This document shows positions 1 through 7,898 of a stretch of DNA of 10,203 nucleotides, piece by piece; position 1 is the stretch's first letter; each line of letters starts with the position of its first letter. The translations under genes and the position numbers were made by a program. Below the pieces are notes generated by a model. It was not told the origin of the DNA, did not search any database, and saw only the letters and a list, made by a program, of their open reading frames with translations. Source of the DNA: Bacteroidales bacterium (GTDB lineage Bacteria; Bacteroidota; Bacteroidia; Bacteroidales; WCHB1-69); the NCBI GenBank assembly GCA_016285615.1, contig JAEERB010000084.1, forward strand, positions 1 to 10,203, given 5' to 3'.

Positions 1-1
1 C

Positions 2-343
2 CCAGCCCCTCGGAGGGAAGAATCGCATGCGCCCCCTCTGCAAGAACCACAATCTGTCGAATCGGAACCCAGTAAGGAGGCATCGAATGCGTCCGCTCCG
101 CAGGAACCGCAATCTGTCGAGCCCGAACCTCGTAGTGATGCATCGCGTGAATCCGCCTTGCAAAAGGAGCGAGAGTTGAATTTGGAATGCGAGCGGCTGC
201 TCGTCGAGGGCATCGACTATTGTTACAAAGAAGAATATGAAAAAGCTTTCGAGGTATTGTCGAAAGCTAAGTCGATAGGAACTTGTGGCGGCGAGATTTT
301 GGACAAATTGCTGCGCTCGCTCAAGCAGATATTGGAAGACTAA
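2..343 (+). CDS. Repeat-bearing protein with C-terminal TPR-like motif (3' end only)
   Basis: The reading frame is open from base 2 to the TAA at 341-343 (113 codons) and holds no in-frame ATG, so this is the C-terminal end of a gene that begins before the window. The first ~48 residues are rich in Pro, Glu, Ser and Ala and consist of 20-residue repeats (see the repeat entry). The last ~55 residues look helical. The stretch GIDYCYKEEYEKAFEVLSKA fits a single tetratricopeptide repeat, with Gly, Tyr, Tyr, Ala, Leu and Ala at consensus positions 8, 11, 17, 20, 24 and 27. An in-frame TTG at 158 could be called as a start, but it lies inside the third repeat copy and is not credible. The function is unknown; a linker plus TPR suggests protein-protein contacts, which is inference. 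The gene converges on the minus-strand gene ending at 347. Confidence 0.6.
   Translation, partial: PAPRREESHAPPLQEPQSVESEPSKEASNASAPQEPQSVEPEPRSDASRESALQKERELNLECERLLVEGIDYCYKEEYEKAFEVLSKAKSIGTCGGEILDKLLRSLKQILED
17..163 (+). repeat. Imperfect 60-bp in-frame tandem repeat (two copies plus a partial third)
   Basis: Copy 1 is 17-76, copy 2 is 77-136, and a decaying third copy starts at 137 and loses similarity near 160. Copies 1 and 2 match at about 45 of 60 bases by eye, and many differences are at third codon positions. The shared peptide core is QEPQSVE.EP, framed by an (E/D)(E/A)S opening. The array sits at the window edge and may continue upstream. Confidence 0.75.
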
Positions 344-346
344 CTT

Positions 347-1753
347 TTAAAGTCCTAAGCTCTTGAGCCAAGGCTCAACTTCGTTGTGCAGCAAATCTTT
401 CTTGAGGATTTTCTTGTTTTTGTCCACCAAGAACATGAAGGGGATGATGCGGATGTCGAATAATCCTTCGCCTTCAATCTTGTCGTTGAATTCCCAACCG
501 TGGATATATAGCGGATTGGCTTCGTTTTTCAGGAAGTTGCGCCAAATTTTCTCGTTCTTTTCAAAATAGACAGTCACCACTTTCAGTCGGCCGCTGGTAA
601 TGGCGCGGTTGAGAACTTCCATGCCTGCCAGCTCATGGCGCACTTTGGTACAAGTGGGGCAGTCGGGGTTCTGGAAGTAGAGCAGCAGATAGTCGCTTTC
701 AATAGAGTAGATGTTGATGACGCTATCATTGCCCAGTTTGATTTCAAAATCAGGAAGTTGGCTGCCGGCAAGGTTGCGGTTATGAATGTCGTACAGCTTC
801 TCGTATCTGACTTTGCGGGCCTCGTCCAACTGGTTGTAAGCAAGTGCGTTTCGCAGCATGACAAGGTAGAGGTCTTCATACCAGTAAGGCGACTTGAGCG
901 AGCCTACAATGCGTTCCATATTGTCGAAGAAGATGCCGTAGCCTTTGGGTGTCACTTTGCAGCGGTCTAAAGCCGAATTGACAAATTTCTCGGTGCTCTC
1001 AAAGTCGTAATCGCCTGTCTCCCAAACCAATCGTGTGAACTGGTTGGTGATGTCGAAGGCATACGACGTCGAGTAGAAACGCTCATCGCTGAACGGGAAG
1101 TTGTCGAGCAGGTGTTCGGTCACATACAAGCGGTACACATTTCGGTTTTGCATGGCCTCGGCTGGCGGTTGCGGCATGCGGATAGAGGCTTGGATGAGGG
1201 AGGAGGAGAGCCAGGTGGGGTGGGCTGCGATGGTGCTCCGTTGGAACGCCTCGCGCGCCTTCTCAATGCGGCCTGCTCTGGCGGTCAGCGAATCGACAAA
1301 AGTCTGCATCATATATTGCGGGATGCCACTGTTGCGCATCTCCTCAAACTCTTGATTCAAGCCGTCCATCTGCTTGTTAAAATCTTGTATCTTAGCTAAA
1401 TATTCTTCAAAAGCTGTGTTTTCGGGAGAGTTGATGTAGGAGGTCTTGTCGCCGTCGATGTTCATCGAGAACTTCTGACCTTTCTTGTCCGAAATGATAA
1501 ATGTGCCAATTAGATTGGTGTCGGCGGAAATCTGGTAAATGCCAGGCGCCAGGCTCTCCTTGCCCTTGAAAACAACCGACGGGGCAAAGGCAAACGACTG
1601 GGTGTTCTGGAACTTCTTGGTCTTAAAGGTTTGCAGATGAAGGGTGTCGCCTTTGACATTGTTCACCGAAACCTTGATTTCGTAACCCTGCGCGGATGCC
1701 CACCCGAAAGTGAAAACCAGCAGAAGGGTTGCTAAGATGCTCTTTATATTCAT
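347..1753 (-). CDS. Exported thioredoxin-like protein (DUF5106-type, CPTC motif)
   Basis: This is a 468-residue protein if started at the ATG at 1753. A longer frame reaches a TTG at 1774, but the ATG gives a clean signal peptide: a short basic start, a hydrophobic core LATLLLVFTF, and an ASA|Q cleavage site after residue 21. There is no lipobox Cys, so a soluble periplasmic product is expected. Residues ~25-110 are beta-rich and resemble the DUF4369-like N-terminal domain of Bacteroidota thiol-disulfide proteins. Residues ~115-325 are mostly helical (DUF5106-like). Residues ~333-468 are a thioredoxin fold with NPDCPTC (Cys at 365 and 368) and the cis-proline loop IIPF (Pro438). Known members of this group are thought to be periplasmic thiol oxidoreductases; the substrate is unknown. 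It is the last gene of the minus-strand cluster, 58 bases after folD. The family name rests on overall architecture seen by eye. Confidence 0.8.
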   Translation of the reverse strand: MNIKSILATLLLVFTFGWASAQGYEIKVSVNNVKGDTLHLQTFKTKKFQNTQSFAFAPSVVFKGKESLAPGIYQISADTNLIGTFIISDKKGQKFSMNIDGDKTSYINSPENTAFEEYLAKIQDFNKQMDGLNQEFEEMRNSGIPQYMMQTFVDSLTARAGRIEKAREAFQRSTIAAHPTWLSSSLIQASIRMPQPPAEAMQNRNVYRLYVTEHLLDNFPFSDERFYSTSYAFDITNQFTRLVWETGDYDFESTEKFVNSALDRCKVTPKGYGIFFDNMERIVGSLKSPYWYEDLYLVMLRNALAYNQLDEARKVRYEKLYDIHNRNLAGSQLPDFEIKLGNDSVINIYSIESDYLLLYFQNPDCPTCTKVRHELAGMEVLNRAITSGRLKVVTVYFEKNEKIWRNFLKNEANPLYIHGWEFNDKIEGEGLFDIRIIPFMFLVDKNKKILKKDLLHNEVEPWLKSLGL

Positions 1754-1811
1754 AGCTATTCTCTTTTTTCTCAAATAAAGATAAACGATTGTTCAAAAAG
1801 TTTATTATGAA

Positions 1812-2678
1812 TCAGCATTTGCCGATATTTTCCTTGTAAATCTCCACTGTGTTTTGCAGCAGCGAGGCGATGGTCATAGGCCCTACGCCACCTGGTACGG
1901 GCGTAGCAGCGGCGACTTTCTCTTCCAGCAGCGGCAGGTCGTCCTTAGCGTACACGTCGCCGCGGAGCTTGCCATTGTCGTCGTAGTTCATCGCCACATC
2001 GATCAGCACAACGCCCGGCTTGAGCATATCGGGGGTGATGACGCCGGTCTTGCCCATGGCGGTGACCAGAATGTCGGCCTGTGCTACGTGAGCGGCGATG
2101 TTTTGGGTTTGGGAGTGGCAAACGGTGACGGTGGCGTTCTCGCGGAGCAGCAGCAGCGCCATGGGGGAGCCCACCAAATTGCTGCGGCCAGCCACGACAG
2201 CGTGTTTGCCGGCGATGGTGATGTTGGCCGACTTGAGCAGTGAGATGACACCGCGTGGTGTGCAGGCTTGTATGGCCTTGCGTCCAGATGCCAACTTGCC
2301 GATATTGACAATGTGCAGTCCGTCAACATCTTTCTGAGGATCAATGGATAACAGCACTTTGTCGGTGTTGATATGGGCGGGGAGGGGAAGCTGCACCAGA
2401 ATGCCGTCGGTGTTCGACTCTGCGTTTAGACGGTGGATCAGTGTCAGCAACTCTTCTTGCGTGGTGTTTTCCGGTAGGTGGATATGCTCGTAGTTGATGC
2501 CCACTTCGGCGGCGGCTTTCACTTTGCTGTTGACGTAGGTCATGCTGTCAGGCTGCTCGCCCACGAGGATGAGGGCCAACTTAGGTGCGCGTCCGTGCTG
2601 GCAGGTCAGTAGGCTGACTTCTGCAGCTAACTTCTGTCGGATCTGTTTGGCTAAAGCGGTGCCGCTGATAATTTCCAT
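1812..2678 (-). CDS. folD: Bifunctional methylenetetrahydrofolate dehydrogenase / cyclohydrolase FolD
   Basis: FolD oxidises 5,10-methylene-THF to 5,10-methenyl-THF with NADP+ and hydrolyses that to 10-formyl-THF. It is cytosolic and supplies one-carbon units for purines and formyl-Met. The 288-residue length is normal. The N-terminal catalytic domain has the SMTYVNSKVKA motif with Tyr48 and Lys52, DGILVQLPLP with Gln96, and PQKDVDG with Asp119, matching E. coli Tyr50, Lys54, Gln98 and Asp121. The nucleotide-binding half has GRSNLVGSP (164-172), ATVTVCHSQT and TPVPGGVGPMT near the end. One oddity is DVAMN at 227-231, where DVG(I/M)N is usual. The ATG at 2678 is supported by alignment of the first motif. 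The gene starts 22 bases after sufB ends, on the same strand, so cotranscription is likely. No own promoter was recognised. Confidence 0.96.
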   Translation of the reverse strand: MEIISGTALAKQIRQKLAAEVSLLTCQHGRAPKLALILVGEQPDSMTYVNSKVKAAAEVGINYEHIHLPENTTQEELLTLIHRLNAESNTDGILVQLPLPAHINTDKVLLSIDPQKDVDGLHIVNIGKLASGRKAIQACTPRGVISLLKSANITIAGKHAVVAGRSNLVGSPMALLLLRENATVTVCHSQTQNIAAHVAQADILVTAMGKTGVITPDMLKPGVVLIDVAMNYDDNGKLRGDVYAKDDLPLLEEKVAAATPVPGGVGPMTIASLLQNTVEIYKENIGKC

Positions 2679-2700
2679 ATAATGAGTTGTTTATAAATGT

Positions 2701-4140
2701 CTATCCTACACTTCCTTCCAGCGTGATGCTGAGCAGTTTCTGTGCTTCCACGGCGAACTCCATCGGCAGTTTGCTCAGCACATCCTTGGCATAGCCATTG
2801 ACTATCAAGCTGATGGCGCTTTCTTTGTCGATACCGCGTTGCTGGCAGTAGAAGAGCTGGTCGTCAGAGATCTTGGAGGTGGTGGCTTCGTGTTCCATCA
2901 CCGATGACTTGTTGTAGCATTCGATGTAGGGCCATGTGTGTGCACCACAGCGGTCGCCCATCAGCAGTGAGTCGCACTGTGAGAAGTTGCGGGCGTTTTC
3001 GGCTTTGCGGGCCACTTTCACCAGTCCGCGGTAGCTGTTCTGGCTCTGTCCGGCCGAGATGCCCTTCGAGACGATGAGGCTGCGGGTGTTCTTGCCGAGA
3101 TGAATCATCTTGGTGCCCGTGTCGGCCTGCTGGTAGTTGTTGGTGACGGCCACCGAATAGAATTCGCCTACTGAGTTGTCGCCCTGCAAGATACAGCTGG
3201 GGTATTTCCAGGTGATGGCCGAGCCGGTTTCGACTTGCGTCCACGACAGTTTGGCGTTGGCACCTTTGCAGATACCGCGCTTGGTAACGAGGTTGTAGAT
3301 ACCGCCGTTGCCATTCTTATCGCCTGGGTACCAGTTCTGTACAGTCGAATATTTCACTTCGGCGTCTTTCATCACTACAATCTCCACCACGGCGGCATGC
3401 AATTGGTTCTCGTCGCGTTGTGGGGCTGTGCAGCCTTCCATATAGCTGACGTAGGCACCCTCGTCGGCAATGATGAGGGTACGCTCAAATTGTCCCGTGT
3501 TGGCGGCGTTGATACGGAAGTAGGTCGATAATTCTATCGGGCAGCGCACGCCCTTGGGAATGTAGCAGAACGATCCTTCGCTGAAGACGGCCGAGTTGAG
3601 GGCCGAGTAGAAATTGTCGCCCGCAGGAACTACCGAGCCTAAGTACTGTTTTACCAGCTCGGGGTGCTTGTTGACAGCCTCGCCGAACGAGCAGAAGATA
3701 ATGCCCTGTTTGGCCAGCGTTTCAGAGAAGGTGGTCTTTACCGACACCGAGTCCATGACGGCATCCACGGCCACGCCTGCCAGTTGTTTTTGTTCGTCTA
3801 ACGAGATGCCCAACTTGTTGAAGGTGTCCACCAACTCAGGGTCCACCTCGTCCATGCTTTTCAGTTTGTCTTTCTTTTTGGGAATGGCCAAATAGATGAT
3901 GTCCTGATAGTTAGGCTTTTCAAAGTTGAGATGTCCCCAGTTGGGTTCTTCCATGCTTTTCCACTTCTCGTATGCTTTCAGGCGGAATTCCAGCAGCCAG
4001 TCGGGTTCGTTCTTGCGTGCCGAGATGCGGCGGATAATATCTTCCGACAGCCCGCGCGGGAACTCTTCCACATCGATGTCGGAGACGAAGCCGTATTTGT
4101 ACTCGCTGGATTCTATATCGTTGATAACGGAGTTAGCCAT
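2701..4140 (-). CDS. sufB: Fe-S cluster assembly scaffold protein SufB
   Basis: SufB forms the SufBC2D scaffold on which iron-sulfur clusters are built in the cytosol before transfer to client enzymes. The 479-residue protein is full length for the family. Recognisable blocks are [10 protein letters not shown] (192-201), [18 protein letters not shown] (233-250), the [20 protein letters not shown] region (387-406), [22 protein letters not shown] (416-437, with a gap-free match to the family) and a C-terminal FAVEAQKLL. Cys389 and His417-Glu418 line up with E. coli Cys405 and His433-Glu434, and Cys237 is probably the Cys254 equivalent. All are present, so the protein should be active. It starts 20 bases after the lipoprotein gene and is followed 22 bases later by folD. 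The usual partners sufC, sufD and sufS are not adjacent. Confidence 0.97.
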   Translation of the reverse strand: MANSVINDIESSEYKYGFVSDIDVEEFPRGLSEDIIRRISARKNEPDWLLEFRLKAYEKWKSMEEPNWGHLNFEKPNYQDIIYLAIPKKKDKLKSMDEVDPELVDTFNKLGISLDEQKQLAGVAVDAVMDSVSVKTTFSETLAKQGIIFCSFGEAVNKHPELVKQYLGSVVPAGDNFYSALNSAVFSEGSFCYIPKGVRCPIELSTYFRINAANTGQFERTLIIADEGAYVSYMEGCTAPQRDENQLHAAVVEIVVMKDAEVKYSTVQNWYPGDKNGNGGIYNLVTKRGICKGANAKLSWTQVETGSAITWKYPSCILQGDNSVGEFYSVAVTNNYQQADTGTKMIHLGKNTRSLIVSKGISAGQSQNSYRGLVKVARKAENARNFSQCDSLLMGDRCGAHTWPYIECYNKSSVMEHEATTSKISDDQLFYCQQRGIDKESAISLIVNGYAKDVLSKLPMEFAVEAQKLLSITLEGSVG

Positions 4141-4160
4141 GATTTCAAATTAGTTAAAGG

Positions 4161-4961
4161 TTAGAAGGCTTTGATGGGGCGTACGCTGCAACTTACATAT
4201 TTGTTTTTGCGGGCCACGGCGCCATCATAAAAGAAGACGGTGTAGGAGTCATATTTGCGCATTTCGGTGGATGCCCAGTAGAACTTCGCTCCGAAATTGC
4301 CTATATGGTTGAGATAGAGATTCTCGTACATCTTTACCAATTCGTTGGTGGCAGGCATGTACCAGCCATCATATTGCGTGCCGTTGACGGTGGCCTTGTA
4401 GTTGGCGCACGCTTTAACAGCTTTGGAGGTTTTCTCTTTGTAGGCCATAATCATCTCCGTATTGGCGGCTCCGTTGTCGGGGTCATTGGCGCCGATGAAT
4501 ACGCCCGAAGTTTCCCAAGGATAGGTGCCGGGCAAGTCTTCTTTGGCGGCAATAAGGCCGTGTTCGCCTGTCGAGTCGAGGTCGAAGATGATGCCACCGT
4601 CGCGCTCAACACCGATGCCAACAAAGAAGAATGTGGTGTCGCTAACTTTCTCACCCTTACTGTTTTCTGCAATGGCAACCAGCGTGTGGCGACCCACCTT
4701 TTGCGTGCGGGGAGCGATAACCACCTTGTAGGGGAACCCCGTCACTTCGGCCAAGCCAGCGCTATCAAGATAGAAGCGCACTTTGGCGGTGCCGTCGGGC
4801 ACTTCGGCATTGACCACAATGCTATCTTGCGGCATAAATGCTGCTCCTGGCTGCGGCAGACTGATGTGACAGTCGGTGCGGTCGGTTCCGTTGGAATGGT
4901 TACAACATGCTAAACAAGTGGTAATCAATATGGTTATAATGAGAAAAAGAATCTTTTTCAT
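4161..4961 (-). CDS. Lipoprotein with bacterial Ig-like domain and DUF1566 (Lcl C-terminal) domain
   Basis: The frame is open to an ATG at 5012, but the ATG at 4961 (266 residues) is preferred. It opens a typical export signal, MKKILFLIITIL, and a perfect -7 promoter element lies between the two ATGs. The signal ends in CLACC, a lipobox-like site with Cys19 or Cys20 as the likely lipidated residue. Residues ~33-115 form a bacterial Ig-like beta domain (motifs VRFYLD, GFPYKV, GRHTLVAIAEN). Residues ~120-266 match the DUF1566/Lcl C-terminal type, with GGIIFDLDSTGEHGLIA, GWYMPATNEL, FYWASTE and the terminal SVRPIKAF. Such proteins are cell-surface or periplasmic and their ligands are mostly unknown; adhesion is a guess. 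The sufB start lies 20 bases after the stop, so both may share a transcript. Confidence 0.8.
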   Translation of the reverse strand: MKKILFLIITILITTCLACCNHSNGTDRTDCHISLPQPGAAFMPQDSIVVNAEVPDGTAKVRFYLDSAGLAEVTGFPYKVVIAPRTQKVGRHTLVAIAENSKGEKVSDTTFFFVGIGVERDGGIIFDLDSTGEHGLIAAKEDLPGTYPWETSGVFIGANDPDNGAANTEMIMAYKEKTSKAVKACANYKATVNGTQYDGWYMPATNELVKMYENLYLNHIGNFGAKFYWASTEMRKYDSYTVFFYDGAVARKNKYVSCSVRPIKAF

Positions 4962-4979
4962 AGGTAAACTTTTAATGCG

Positions 4980-4987
4980 CAAAGTTA
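4980..4987 (-). promoter_or_regulatory. Bacteroidota-type -7 promoter element for the lipoprotein gene
   Basis: The minus strand reads TAACTTTG, a full match to the Bacteroidota -7 consensus TAnnTTTG, followed by CGC. It lies 18 bases before the ATG at 4961, giving a very short leader. A CTTG about 22 bases upstream is a poor candidate for the -33 TTTG. Transcription from here would start after the ATG at 5012, which decides the start of the lipoprotein gene in favour of 4961. Confidence 0.6.
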
Positions 4988-5045
4988 CACAAAAAAAGGA
5001 ATTGTCATACAAGATTGTCTAGTATATTTTCGGTGTCTGCGTCTT

Positions 5046-5558
5046 TTATCCTAAATCGGCGAAGATGATCCAGTCGGGAGAATGGTAGGTGAGCACGCCG
5101 ATGCATACAATACCGCAGATTATCAGCACAATCCATAAGGGCCAGTTGCGTTGCACAAACGGCGATGTGCTCCAGCGCTTAGCCAGATGAATGGCGCCAA
5201 TCATACAAGAGATATAGATGATGATGTCCAGGAATAACAACTCGTGGCGTACAAACACCCAGTATGCGAAGAATGTGGCGATAATGAGCGGCATTACTGC
5301 CAGTCCGCCAAGGATGGGTGCTCCGATTTCGCGGATGTCGTGGCGACTGATAGCCAGATAGATGCCAAGTAGGAGCATGGGGTAGAAGACCATTTTCATG
5401 TGTGCCATCACACTCTCGGTGACGGGGAATAAGTAGCCGAGAAAATGGTTGAAGAACGGCACATGGTGTACGAAATGCATGCTGGTGCCAAAAGCGATTA
5501 GCAGTATGGCAGCGATGATGGTCTCTTTGTGCGACATGTGTTGGGTTGTGTTCTCCAT
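5046..5558 (-). CDS. Multi-pass membrane protein, DUF6512 type
   Basis: This is a 170-residue, very hydrophobic protein with about five membrane segments: roughly residues 12-30, 55-70, 81-100, 108-125 and 141-158. The segment FPVTESVMAHMKMVFYPMLL (residues 44-63) and the C-terminal pattern TYHSPDWIIFADLG match what I recall of the DUF6512 family, where a P(V)NESVxEHxK motif and a terminal (N/H)xPxxxxFxD are characteristic. Two conserved His residues (MHFVHH, near residue 30) may be functional, which is inference. The function of the family is unknown. The ATG at 5558 has an AAGGAG 6 bases upstream, unusually good for this phylum. Its stop is 84 bases before the lipoprotein ATG, and it diverges from the mutase gene. 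Confidence 0.75.
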   Translation of the reverse strand: MENTTQHMSHKETIIAAILLIAFGTSMHFVHHVPFFNHFLGYLFPVTESVMAHMKMVFYPMLLLGIYLAISRHDIREIGAPILGGLAVMPLIIATFFAYWVFVRHELLFLDIIIYISCMIGAIHLAKRWSTSPFVQRNWPLWIVLIICGIVCIGVLTYHSPDWIIFADLG

Positions 5559-5564
5559 GTTTTT

Positions 5565-5570
5565 CTCCTT
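5565..5570 (-). promoter_or_regulatory. Shine-Dalgarno site of the DUF6512 gene
   Basis: The minus strand reads AAGGAG with a 6-base spacer to the ATG at 5558. This fixes the start codon. Strong Shine-Dalgarno sites are uncommon in Bacteroidota, and the other left-part genes show at most weak ones. Confidence 0.55.
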
Positions 5571-5617
5571 TCCCGATGGTCTTTAGCGGATTTCTCCAGT
5601 TTTGAAAAATGAAAGTA

Positions 5618-5625
5618 CAAAAGTA
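5618..5625 (-). promoter_or_regulatory. Probable -7 promoter element for the DUF6512 gene
   Basis: The minus strand reads TACTTTTG, a full match to TAnnTTTG, 59 bases before the ATG at 5558. No TTTG was found at the expected -33 distance, so this is a half-supported promoter. It shares the divergent 5559-5743 region with the mutase promoter. Confidence 0.4.
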
Positions 5626-5688
5626 CGATTTTTGAGAAAATCAGCATCTATTGTATAAAAAAAGCTATGTTTTCATTCATAAATTTCA

Positions 5689-5722
5689 TTTGTTTTTCTT
5701 CCCGAAAATTATTGTATTTTTG
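5689..5722 (+). promoter_or_regulatory. Bacteroidota-type promoter for the mutase gene
   Basis: A TTTG at 5689-5692 and TATTTTTG at 5715-5722 fit the -33 TTTG and -7 TAnnTTTG elements, with a 22-base spacer (19-21 is usual). The start codon is at 5744, so the leader is only about 15 bases. Confidence 0.6.
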
Positions 5723-5743
5723 CACTCTTAAAATAGGATTTTT

Positions 5744-7888
5744 ATGCGACCGGATTTTAGTAACGTTTCTTATCGTACAAAAGGCAATTTGCCGAAGGAT
5801 TATCAACAGTGGGAAGCACAGCATGGTATTGATACAGACTGGCTTACATACGAACAGATTCCTGTAAAGTCGGTTTATACCAAGGCCGACCTGGAAGGTA
5901 TGGAGCACCTGAACTATGCCGCTGGTATTCCGCCTTATTTGCGCGGACCTTATTCTACCATGTATGTTAACAAGCCGTGGACTATCCGCCAATATGCCGG
6001 TTTCTCCACCGCAGAGGAGTCCAACGCCTTCTATCGCCGCAACTTGGCAGCAGGGCAGAAGGGCCTCTCCATTGCCTTCGACTTGGCTACGCACCGCGGC
6101 TACGATTCTGATCATGAGCGTGTTGTGGGTGATGTGGGTAAGGCTGGTGTGGCTGTCGATTCCATCCTCGATATGAAAATCCTGTTCGACCAGATTCCGT
6201 TGGACAAGATGTCCGTGTCGATGACGATGAACGGCGCTGTGATGCCCATCTTGGCGTTCTATATCCTTGCTGCAGAGGAACAAGGTGTGCCAATGGAAAA
6301 GCTGACGGGTACCATTCAGAACGACATTCTGAAGGAGTTTATGGTGCGTAACACCTATATCTATCCGCCACTTCCCTCGATGAAGATTATCGCCGACATC
6401 TTTGAATTCACTTCGAAGAATATGCCGAAGTTCAACTCGATTTCCATTTCGGGTTATCATATTCAAGAGGCCGGCGCCACCAACGATATCGAGTTAGCCT
6501 ACACTATGGCCGACGGTTTGGAATATCTCCGTACAGGTATCAATGCGGGTATGAATATTGACGATTTCGCTCCGCGGTTGTCGTTTTTCTGGGGCATCGG
6601 TATGAACCACTTTATGGAAATTGCCAAGATGCGTGCTGCTCGTATGTTGTGGGCCAAGATCGTAAAACAGTTCAATCCGCAGAATCCTAAGTCGCTCGCA
6701 CTGAGAACGCACAGCCAGACTTCCGGTTGGTCGCTCACGGCGCAAGACCCGTTCAACAATGTGGCCCGTACCTGCATCGAAGCCATGGGCGCTGCCCTCG
6801 GTCATACGCAGTCGCTGCACACCAACGCTTTGGACGAGGCTATCGCACTGCCCACCGACTTCTCGGCTCGTATTGCACGTAACACACAGATTTACATCCA
6901 GGAAGAGACCAAAGTCTGCAAGTCGGTTGACCCGTGGGCTGGTTCCTACTATATTGAGTCGCTGACACATCAGTTGGCACACCGCGCATGGAAGCACATC
7001 CAGGAAATCGAGTCGCTGGGTGGCATGGCCAAGGCTATCGAGACGGGCATTCCCAAGATGCGTATCGAAGAGGCTGCCGCTCGCAAGCAGGCCAAGATCG
7101 ATTCCGGTTTGGAGAGCATTGTGGGTATCAACAAGTACAAGCTCGACAAGGAAGATCCTATCGAGACATTGGAGGTGGACAACACCGCTGTGCGTGAGGC
7201 ACAGATCAAGCGACTGGCCAAATTGCGTGCAGAGCGCGACAGTGCCGAAGTAGAGGCCGCTTTGGATGCCATCACCCGCTGTGCTGAGACTGGTGAGGGT
7301 AACCTGCTGGCTCTTTCGCTCGATGCCGCCCGCAAGCGCGCTTCGCTCGGCGAGATCTCGTTCGCTATGGAAAAAGTATTCGGTCGTTATAAAGCAAAAA
7401 TAAATTTGATTACCGGCGTGTACAGTTCAGAACAAAAAGACAACGCCTCCTTCAAGAAGGCGTGCGAGATGGCAGATAAGTTTGCCGAAAGAGAGGGACG
7501 CCGTCCCCGTATTATGATTGCCAAGATGGGGCAGGATGGCCACGACCGCGGTGCCAAGGTGGTATCGACGGGCTATGCCGACATCGGTTTTGACGTGGAT
7601 ATGGGTCCCCTGTTCCAGACGCCTGCCGAGGCGGCTAAGCAAGCCGTTGAGAACGACGTTCATGTGCTGGGCGTTTCTTCTCTCGCCGCTGGCCACAAGA
7701 CGTTAGTGCCGCAGGTAATTGAGGAACTCAAGAAGTTAGGCCGTGAGGATATTATCGTCATCGTAGGTGGTGTCATTCCTCCGCAAGATTACGACTTCCT
7801 CTACAAGGCTGGTGCCGCCGCCATCTTCGGACCTGGCTCCATTATCAGCGAGTGTGCTATCCGAATTCTGGAAATCCTGGAAAGATAA
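5744..7888 (+). CDS. mutB: Methylmalonyl-CoA mutase, large (catalytic) subunit
   Basis: This B12-dependent enzyme interconverts succinyl-CoA and (R)-methylmalonyl-CoA in the cytosol, a key step of the succinate-propionate pathway in Bacteroidota. The 714-residue protein is collinear with the Propionibacterium large subunit. The N-terminal TIM barrel (to ~residue 550) holds [19 protein letters not shown] (82-100) and [12 protein letters not shown] (234-245). Tyr84, Tyr238 and His239 correspond to P. shermanii Tyr89, Tyr243 and His244. The C-terminal B12-binding domain (~580-714) has DGHDRGA (598-604) with the cobalt-ligating His600, then GVSSLAAGH and [10 protein letters not shown]. All catalytic residues are present. 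The enzyme normally works with a small subunit (mutA), usually encoded just upstream, but here the upstream gene is the divergent DUF6512 gene. The nth gene follows 10 bases downstream. The ATG at 5744 fits both the family start and the promoter. Confidence 0.97.
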   Translation: MRPDFSNVSYRTKGNLPKDYQQWEAQHGIDTDWLTYEQIPVKSVYTKADLEGMEHLNYAAGIPPYLRGPYSTMYVNKPWTIRQYAGFSTAEESNAFYRRNLAAGQKGLSIAFDLATHRGYDSDHERVVGDVGKAGVAVDSILDMKILFDQIPLDKMSVSMTMNGAVMPILAFYILAAEEQGVPMEKLTGTIQNDILKEFMVRNTYIYPPLPSMKIIADIFEFTSKNMPKFNSISISGYHIQEAGATNDIELAYTMADGLEYLRTGINAGMNIDDFAPRLSFFWGIGMNHFMEIAKMRAARMLWAKIVKQFNPQNPKSLALRTHSQTSGWSLTAQDPFNNVARTCIEAMGAALGHTQSLHTNALDEAIALPTDFSARIARNTQIYIQEETKVCKSVDPWAGSYYIESLTHQLAHRAWKHIQEIESLGGMAKAIETGIPKMRIEEAAARKQAKIDSGLESIVGINKYKLDKEDPIETLEVDNTAVREAQIKRLAKLRAERDSAEVEAALDAITRCAETGEGNLLALSLDAARKRASLGEISFAMEKVFGRYKAKINLITGVYSSEQKDNASFKKACEMADKFAEREGRRPRIMIAKMGQDGHDRGAKVVSTGYADIGFDVDMGPLFQTPAEAAKQAVENDVHVLGVSSLAAGHKTLVPQVIEELKKLGREDIIVIVGGVIPPQDYDFLYKAGAAAIFGPGSIISECAIRILEILER

Positions 7889-7898
7889 TATTCCAACG

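Noticed and set aside
17..163. CRISPR array
   Set aside because: The repeats are direct head-to-tail, in frame, imperfect and without unique spacers, so they are a coding tandem repeat.
1754..1774. Upstream TTG start for the thioredoxin-like protein
   Set aside because: The ATG at 1753 begins a normal signal peptide. The TTG extension adds only basic residues and uses a rarer start codon.
4305..4913. 202-codon plus-strand open frame opposite the lipoprotein gene
   Set aside because: The minus-strand frame has a signal peptide, two recognisable domains and a promoter; this one has none.
4962..5012. Upstream ATG for the lipoprotein gene
   Set aside because: A -7 promoter element lies downstream of it and the extra 17 residues would spoil the signal peptide.
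5648..6466. 272-codon minus-strand open frame antisense to the mutase gene
   Set aside because: It lies opposite a well-conserved mutase frame and shows no recognisable motif. Its His/Arg-rich composition is typical of a reverse-complement shadow.
6494..6997. 167-codon minus-strand open frame inside the mutase gene
   Set aside because: It is entirely within the catalytic barrel coding region and its composition follows from the opposite strand.
7767..7898. Extended N-terminus for endonuclease III starting at 7767
   Set aside because: It overlaps the mutase C-terminus in another frame and has no family match. The ATG at 7899 gives the standard length.
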